Source: Tachypleus tridentatus (lineage: Eukaryota; Arthropoda; Merostomata; Xiphosura; Limulidae). Taken from it: a DNA stretch of 64,000 nucleotides. Under the pieces are notes generated by a model. The model saw nothing but the letters and a program-made list of their open reading frames with translations. It was not told the DNA's origin and did not search any database. This document shows, piece after piece, positions 57,250 to 64,000 of this stretch; within the stretch, counting starts at the first letter, position 1, and every line of letters starts with the position of its first letter. A program made the translations under genes and the position numbers. The stretch spans positions 43,000,035 through 43,064,034 of the forward strand of contig NC_134831.1 in assembly GCF_004210375.1 (NCBI RefSeq), read 5' to 3'.

Positions 57250-57960
57250 GTTCCGGGTAGGGACAGGGTATATTTTTCGGCACCCTGATAGTCAAAGTGG
57301 GTTTTCTTTGGTACTCCCGTTTCTTTCTCCCGACAGCAAATTCAGAGGATTTTGGATCTACAGATCTCTATCTTCTTGTGTTTTTTTTTTTTGTAGAGTC
57401 AATATTTTACCTTTTGTGGATCACCATTGCACCCTTGCCACCAGATTGCATTACAAACTTGTTAACTTTAAATCTTCTCGGTTTAGCTATTAATAATCAA
57501 TCACTAGCCCAGTTAAATTTTACATCACGAGTAGGGCAAAGAAAAGGTTTCTTCTGGGCGCCCTCGATTGAAATGCCGTTTTGAGATGCAAAATGTTAAA
57601 TCAGTTATATTGATTGTGTGTGATTCATTTCATTTTGATTTTTGGTTTCCTGCTCGAGTCACCGAGCGTAGAGGGCTGAATAAAACACAGTCCCGGCGGA
57701 GGATTTGAATCCTGGACGCGACCATAGTTGCGATCTGGTTGTCAACGGCGTGAGGTTTCGCGTTAGGCCGTAGACGATTACCGGGGAGACCGGTGTGGTC
57801 ATGGCGTGACAGGACCTCTAAAAAAATATGATAGCAGAGAGAAAAGATTTGTTGTTTGTGACGACAAATAAATAACAGGCGCAGGTGGCCTTCTGATAGT
57901 GCGGCGGGTTTTGAAATTAGTTAACCGCGTTCGATTCCATGCTATAACATAATATAATTT
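57250..57960 (+). repeat. Repeat with tRNA-like segments, copy II
   Basis: Counterpart of 21105-21660 (TTCGGCACCCTGATAG, GTACTCCCGTTTC, CCCGGCGGAGGATTTGAATC). It additionally has at 57875-57950 a tRNA-like stretch, CAGGCGCAGGTGGCC with CCGCGTTCGATTCCATGC, resembling another SINE head absent from copy I. Confidence 0.4.
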
Positions 57961-58302
57961 TTATACATTAAGCTATTAATGTCTAATAAGAGTGACACTC
58001 AATCTTTAATTTTGTGAGTGGTGTGAGGTAAAATGCTGGTTACACGTTGTCATTTCCCTCAGAACATAAGTTAAATATAATAAACAGTAAGTACTGCTTT
58101 CAACAGTTCTAATAAACACAAATAAAATCCGTTATATCGAAACAAATTTGTCTTGTTCTCAGTTCTTTTTAAGAACAAGTTTTAAGTTTGTTTCACGTTT
58201 TATGATTATCTTTAAGTAATAGAGTGTAATTGAACACAGACTATTTTTACCTCTATAGTCAAACTAGCTTAATTTTGAAACTAAATGTTTTCAGGTATCC
58301 TC

Positions 58303-58515
58303 CCAGTGGGGAAGCAGAAAGATTACGCACTTACAATGCCGAATGCTCGCCCTTTCACTATGGAGGTGTTATAAAGTCAATATCCTAAGAGTTGGGGGTG
58401 GGTGGTGATGACAAGCTGATTTCCTTCTAGTCTTACATTGCTAAATTAAGGAAGGAGGTTAGCGCATACATCCTTCGTGTTGCTTTTCCTCGAAATTCAT
58501 AAGAAACAAGCTGCC
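58303..58515 (+). repeat. SINE (family 1), copy II
   Basis: Paralogue of 22097-22300 with ATGCTCGCCCTTTCACTATG and GAGTTGGGGGTGGGTGGTGA. Confidence 0.7.
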
Positions 58516-59129
58516 TGATGAGTTTTGGGTTGGTGGTAACCCGCCGTCGGTAATTAAAAAAAACAACAAGAAAGAGTACATACAATGCTAAAATTCGGGG
58601 TTCATTTGCCTACAGTGAACAGAGGAAAGAACCAATGTGGCTTTGTTCTTTGTTATAAAATAAACAAAGACAATCTTTTCAGAGAAATACCATTTGCCTT
58701 TGCAAGAAGAAAATAAAGAGTTGATATATTAAAATCGTAAATTTAATGTTTTACGTACAATACGAAATACTAAACAGAAAGGGTTAAAAAATAGGTTAAA
58801 TTATAAATTAAATTGTGTTGCTATAGAGATAAGGTCATGTAGCCGTATTATTAGATGTAGAAACATATCTTTCATTAAGGCAAATGATGACACATACGAT
58901 CTTGTTTTGTATATACCTCGAAAAGAAAATAATTATATGTACGTATATATCTTGTAGATTTAAAGCTAGTTTAAAAAAATTTTATATTCAATATGCATTG
59001 TTTTTTTAAGCTCAGTAATGCACTTGGGTTTTTTGCGTTTTGACCACCATCGTTAGCAAGTCCTGAAATTTATCGATATGCGCACTAAAACTCAACATTA
59101 AGATACTAGCATACATTAATATACACTTT

Positions 59130-59395
59130 GGTTTGTTTTGAATTTCGTGCACGAAAGCTACACGAGGGCTGTCTGTGCAAGCCGTCTCTAATTTAGCAGA
59201 GTAAAAATAGAGGGAAAACAGATCACTCAGCGCCAACTGTTTGGCTACTGTTTTCTAACGAATAGTGGGATTGACCGATTCGTTATAATGCCTCGATGGC
59301 TGAAAAGTGGAGTATGTTTGGTGCGACGCGGTGTGGAACCCGCGACTCTCAGATTAGGAGTCGAGCGTCTCAACCACCTGACCATTCAGAACAAA
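59130..59395 (-). repeat. SINE (family 1), reverse, copy II
   Basis: Paralogue of 22905-23135 and more complete: GAATTTCGTGCACGAAAGCT, AATAGTGGGATTGACCG, AGTATGTTTGGTGCGACGCG and a head ending GACCATTCAGAAC. Confidence 0.7.
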
Positions 59396-59421
59396 CATAT
59401 TGTTTAGTTGATTTATTTATA

Positions 59422-60075
59422 CACAGCTGGACAAAATATTAAGGCCAATGAAGATAAAGACAAAATATGCATTTTGCGTTGTTAGACTCAACCACTTATT
59501 TGAGTAGAGCTTCAAAAGATGAAAATAAGAAAAGGGAAAATAAAAAAAATAAAAATTTTGGAATTGAATCGGGAAAGCGTGAACACGATGAAATAAGTTT
59601 AAATACTAGCTGGTCAAAAGTTTAAGACCATACCAAAAAGAAGTCCTAAACAAGGTAGGAAATTCCCAACAAGTGGTCTTAGTAGAGAGTTTTATGGCAG
59701 TCATTGCGAAAAACTTGAAACATTCGCTTTGGCATGGTCGATATAACAAGTAGAAAACTGGCTATAATGTTATTCCAAGTGGTGAAGATGACTTCACGAA
59801 GATCATGCACTGTTTGAAATTGATATCCATTTCTATAGACTTCCCTTACCATCCACCCCCGAACATTTTCAATTGGGTTTAGTTCGGGCGAACACGCTCG
59901 ATGGTCTAAAAGAGTCACGTTATACGCCATAAAAAAGTCCTTTGTCCTGCGGACATTATGGATTACAGCGTTTTCCTGCTAAAAGATACATTATTTCCAC
60001 ACAAGCAAAGGCCTTCAGTCAATAAGGATGCTCTCTCCAACATACCAATGTTACCAGCTGCTGTTTGACGCCCCT
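59422..60075 (-). pseudogene. Tc1-like transposon remnant, copy II
   Basis: Paralogue of 23162-23700, longer on the transposase side. Minus-strand frame: QENAVIHNVRRTKDFF (second aspartate position now E), VTLLDHRACSPELNPIENVR (third-residue motif intact), GWMVREVYRNGYQFQTVHDL and ISTMPKRMFQVFRND, ending near 59679. It begins only just before the second catalytic residue, so two thirds of the protein is gone. Confidence 0.8.
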
Positions 60076-60104
60076 GTAAAACCAGAGCTCAATTGTTCCA
60101 TGGA

Positions 60105-60400
60105 AGGAGAAAGCATAAAGAAACACCTTTATACCTACATTAATAAATAAAATCACACATCTTAGAACACTCTCTACATTCCTACGCTGAGTTATACACC
60201 ACCCTTCAAACATGTGGTCAGCTGTGGGTCAGTTTCCTGTTTCTTTCTTTATGAACCTCACGATGTCGAAGAAGGTCGAAACGTTGATCGCTCCTCTACA
60301 TAGAGCTTTCTCTACCGATACCAGCCGTTTTTACATATATATATATTTCTCCAATTGGGCTTTCTCGTCATCTCGGAATATGAAATATTGTTTTGTTAGT
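60105..60400 (+). mobile_element. Penelope-like element, 3' end only, copy II
   Basis: Shares AACACCTTTATACC, ACACTCTCTACATTCCTAC, GGTCAGCTGTGGGTCAGTTT and GAAGAAGGTCGAAACGTTG with the copies at 23705 and 40400. Confidence 0.6.
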
Positions 60401-61227
60401 ATAGAAAATAAATTTTCCAACAAGCTCAATACATACACAATTTCTTACATCATTCCAGTCTTGTTTATGTCCGTAACTGTAAAACAATAAAAAAGATTAC
60501 ACTTACACTGTTGCTTCAAACCATCTGTTCTGAAACGCAAGATTTTAGCTTGTTATACCTATGCATCTATATTTATTAAGTTGTGCCCATGCACACAAAC
60601 AGAACAGTTGTTATACAAGAATAAAAATAATTTTATAAAAGTTTCCCTCTCTATGAAGTCATAGCATTTCTTAGTTTTCATGTATCATATTTTCTGTGAC
60701 GGTTAAATAACTATTACTTTTTGTCCAAAATATATATTTTAAAAGAAATATACAATATTGGACTCTGTAAGTAGCTATTTTTGTAAATCCACAAACTCAT
60801 ATAACAGATACCTATTACAATTCATATTTTTGTTATATTTTAGCGGTAGCGGAAAGTAATTCAGTGCTGTTACAGTATAAACATTACAAATTTTACTCTT
60901 TAATCTCGTTTCATAGTGACTTTTAGTTTATTAATTACAAGAAGATAAAAATATCTACCGTTTACAAAGACTTGATATATTCCAAATTTACTTTTAGTTA
61001 GATACCACTTTCCTAATTTCAGTTTTATACATGCTGGGCTTCTATTTATTCTAAACCTTTGTTTCAGTAAATAGTTACACGTACTAAAATAAACCAGATG
61101 TATCATGTATTGCACGTTCCTTATTATTCGATATTGTGTTAGGATCACGCAATTTTCGATCTCAACTGGAGTTCTAACAAAATTATCTGAAGAAAATGAG
61201 GTGAACCTTACTCAACTTGTTTAAACA

Positions 61228-61295
61228 AAAGTATCTAAACCTGGTTCATAGCACTGTGCGTCCTCAGTCATACCGCTGTGCCACTGGAGTGTCTA
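61228..61295 (-). repeat. SINE (family 2) fragment upstream of MFS copy 3
   Basis: ACCTGGTTCATAGCACTGTG and CATACCGCTGTGCCACTGG; paralogue of 893-1003 and 24753-24815. Confidence 0.55.
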
Positions 61296-61450
61296 TAATA
61301 CTAAAGAATTGCTATAAGTAATGGTCAAACAATGAAAACCAAATAACCAATACACTATTTACAGTTGTAGTTGTATGGTTGATTAGTTATATGCTCTATA
61401 ACCTCGATGTGCATAACTATGGATAAATATTTTCCTAATTTTGTTAAAAC

Positions 61451-61457
61451 TATAAAG
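61451..61457 (+). promoter_or_regulatory. TATA-like box of MFS copy 3
   Basis: TATAAAG 39 bp before the ATG at 61490, as in copies 1 and 2. Confidence 0.45.
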
Positions 61458-61489
61458 TACTAGTTTTATTCGTATAGAAAATTAGCAGA

Positions 61490-64000
61490 ATGGAGGTTCG
61501 ATTCTTGGTGTCAGTTGCTGGTGTTTCCTCTTTTATCTGGCACTCGGTAAAGTACTAACGTTTGGAAACTTTACTCCTTACATAACTTCTTACCTGAAAC
61601 AAAGAGTCAATAAGGACACAACATATGAAAAAAACTAGCTGGATTTTCTATGGATTTATATCTACATGTTCATTGTTGTACTTAGGAGGCAAATTAGGTT
61701 GTCTCATTGGACGTCGCTGGAGCATTATTATTGGTTCTTGTATTTTTTGGTAAGATGTATGTTTCTATTCATATGTAATAATAACAATAAGTAATAGAAA
61801 AAATGGCAACAGGTCTGTTTAATTCATGGATGTAAATAGTAATAATATACAATCTCAATACACCTGTAATTAACAACACTCAGTAAAGTTTGTATTAACA
61901 TAGTGACGCCCTCACAAATTTCATTTTCAATATGCACGTATTATTAAATTAACTCGATTTCTTAATTCATTAAAATAATTAATAGCACTGATATTATGTT
62001 GTATTGCTAGAATTGGACAGGAATTTTCTCTTAACTGAAATTTGGATTATTTATAAATTTTGAAACCAACTCCATGAAAGTTTTCTCTCGGATTTCTTAT
62101 TTTCTCGAAATTTAAGAAATTCAGTGAATGTTGAGTTTACTTAATGCAGAGTTAGAAAAGTTATTTACTGATAAAAGTGAGAATTATTGTTGTTTTTGTT
62201 TTTTCTTTTAAGTCACTCGGTCAATTAGTAAGGTTATAAGTTAATCTTACCTTCGTATCAGAGCTTATATTGAAAATTTAATGTATTTGAAAATAGGTTT
62301 CAAAGTAAACGTGAGTATAGTAAACGTTTACTTAAGAAATACATTAACTTGTTGTCATTACATAAATTGAAATTAGCATTATCTCTCAAATAATACTAAT
62401 AAACCGACTTAGTAACAAAACATGTTACTGTAGTGGATTGCTTATAATATAATATTTGTTCAACTCTGAAGATCAAAACACGATGCAAGACAGGAAATTT
62501 ATTAGTAGTATGGAAATTAAGAACATAGGAATATGTATTGTGAGGACTTTGTAACTCTCTGAACACAAATACAATACCAGTTAATTTATAGCGATAATTT
62601 TACCACAAGTAAAGCACCAGAAATAACACGTTACTGTCTACTAAAGTACATCAACAAATCCTGCAGAAAGGTGTTTTTGTTTGTTTCAGGTAATGCTATT
62701 AACTGTCTCAAGAGATATTTCCATTATTAACTGTATTGACAACAGGTAACAGTTTGATCAGAAAAACATAGATGACGTTGCGATATGTTATTATGAAATA
62801 TGTTGATATGACGTAGAAAAATTAGAAATAGTGGCGCTGTAAGTGGACAATATAGATATACTGTATAGATATAGGAACAGAAATAAATCCAAAATAATGA
62901 TAGTGTATTGGTAGAGCAAATATCAAAGTAATAAAATGGAACAGGAGAGATGGTAATTTTTTTTCGACCTCAAAGACAGCTCTACATATAATATATACTT
63001 TTTGTAAATATGAATGTTATGTGTGTGTAACACTCGTAGTTCTCGTACTGGCGTATTTATTCAAGTTAAATAAAAAAACATTTTCGTCTGTTAGTTTTGG
63101 GATAGCAGCAACGTACTGGAGTATAGAATACAGCCTCGTAACAACTATAATCACTTATGGAGTGATTGACACTTTGGAACTTGTCTTTTGTTATGGCTAC
63201 CCAGTGGTCACTGCTGTTGAGGTGAGCACAGTTGTTTCGAAAATATCTCAATTAGGAATATTTAAAAACAGATAATTTCACATTTCATTCGTTTAGAAAA
63301 TATCATTTAACTGTTTTATATCAATTGCAATAAAGCACCATATATGTAAGTTTATACATTTATATACCCATGTTAACGTCCATAGCTAACCTACAACAGT
63401 AATACACGATAAATTAAGTATTCGAATTGTTTTAATTCTTGAATTCACCACAGTTGTATGAACTCTTATGAGAAGGGTATCGGTAATTATTCCGCTAGGA
63501 ATCTAAACTCTGTATGTGTCACTCCACGTGACGATTCATTTCTGAAAATAGGAGATGTCATGAAAGCCAGAATGCAATAGTTATAATATTGTCTGTTTAT
63601 TTATATTTTAATGACGTGGTTCAAAGGGAGCCAAGATGGGGTTGTCGTGATACATTATAAGTGTATCAGTGTAATCTTATAAATTAATAAATCAAGAAAT
63701 ATTTTCCCCTTTTTATGTCTATATTTCATTTTGTACTTCAAGTACACAGACTAACAATTATAGAAGGTTATAATTATGTTGCTAAGAAACATGTTTAAAA
63801 CACATTTTGGATCTTCGGGTTACCAACTTACTTTTTCTACATATCAGTTGTAAATCTCATTGATGTTTGCATCTCACTGGCGGAACACCATGTCTGCTGA
63901 CTCAAAGCTAAAAAAACAGGTTTCAGTACACTTTGTTGGATGAGCACAAATAGCCATTTGTGTAGATTTGTGCTTAATTCAAAACAACAAAAACAACTAG
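61490..64000 (+). pseudogene. MFS transporter (OFA-like), copy 3, 5' part, runs off the window
   Basis: Exon 1 (61490-61749) keeps the exact 260-nt length of copy 2 but has a 1-bp deletion after codon 11 and a compensating 1-bp insertion in an A-run near 61632. The frame between them is wrong and hits a TAA; the insertion also creates a TAG. After the insertion GGKLGCLIGRRWSIIIGSC is intact. Exon 2 (63095-63221) is fully open with correct AG and GT borders: FGIAATYWSIEYSLVTTIIT, YGVIDTLELVFCYGYPVVTA and VE. The window ends in intron 2, before exon 3. As written exon 1 cannot be translated, so this is a pseudogene unless one of the A-run or GG indels is a sequencing or assembly error. Confidence 0.75.
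61750..63094. other. Intron 1 of MFS copy 3
   Basis: AT-rich intron aligned with intron 1 of copies 1 and 2. It supplies the sequence that is deleted at the exon 1/intron 1 join in copy 1 (about 61690-61861). Confidence 0.6.

Larger units (their letters stand above)
54957..61489. repeat. Segmental duplication block E leading into MFS copy 3
   Basis: Collinear with 20280-25007. It differs by an extra 1.4 kb near the start (55180-56640: a tandem duplication and the ORF1 5' part) and by small indels. It ends at the TATA box and ATG of MFS copy 3. Confidence 0.75.

Overview
This window looks like AT-rich, repeat-dense, intron-containing invertebrate genomic DNA. There are no long bacterial-type ORFs, coding sequence is split into short exons with GT/AG borders, and tRNA-derived SINEs, Tc1/mariner-like transposons, Penelope-like and other non-LTR retroelement fragments, and one larger cut-and-paste transposon are scattered throughout. 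The commonest SINE (tRNA-like head, roughly 280 bp, ending in a CAAA-rich tail) resembles one I associate with chelicerates, especially horseshoe crabs. That is a memory-based guess, not a demonstrated identification. I see no rRNA, functional tRNA or CRISPR array.

The only host gene family I recognise is a Major Facilitator Superfamily transporter of the oxalate:formate-antiporter-like (OFA) type. It is present three times, head to tail on the + strand. Copy 1 (1202-8643) is a clear pseudogene. Copy 2 (25008-33173) has eight open exons with correct splice sites but lacks the exon for the sixth membrane helix. Copy 3 (61490 to beyond the window end) has frameshifts in exon 1 and an intact exon 2. 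Projecting exon 4 of copy 1 into copy 2 gives an inferred ancestral protein of about 502 residues with 9 exons. All three copies keep a TATAAAG box exactly 39 bp before the ATG.

The MFS copies sit in larger segmental duplications. A block downstream of copy 1 occurs twice in tandem (about 9360-12485 and 13150-17115) and again downstream of copy 2 (33485-38120). A second block (17700-20140) recurs at 38190-40320, 42445-43140 and 47300-47525. A third block, leading into the MFS promoter (20280-25007), recurs at 54957-61489 and in part at 41100-42140, where the expected MFS gene is missing. Insertions present in one copy and absent from another give clean empty-site comparisons, so many insertions can be dated relative to the duplications.

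Between the genes: 4650-4863, 11516-11808, 14203-14486 and 28480-28808 are SINE insertions with visible target-site duplications. 14190-15607 and 28877-30031 are two Tc1-like elements carrying the same internal transposase deletion. 33661-36138 is a 2.48-kb DNA transposon with long terminal inverted repeats, a TTA duplication and a transposase-like ORF with a single stop. 40400-41300 is a Penelope-like fragment with a GIY-YIG motif. 43171-44310 is a decayed Tc1-like element. 49446-49917 is a decayed SGNH/GDSL-like ORF, and 51230-51900 (- strand) a decayed reverse transcriptase. The rest is AT-rich sequence in which I recognise no gene.
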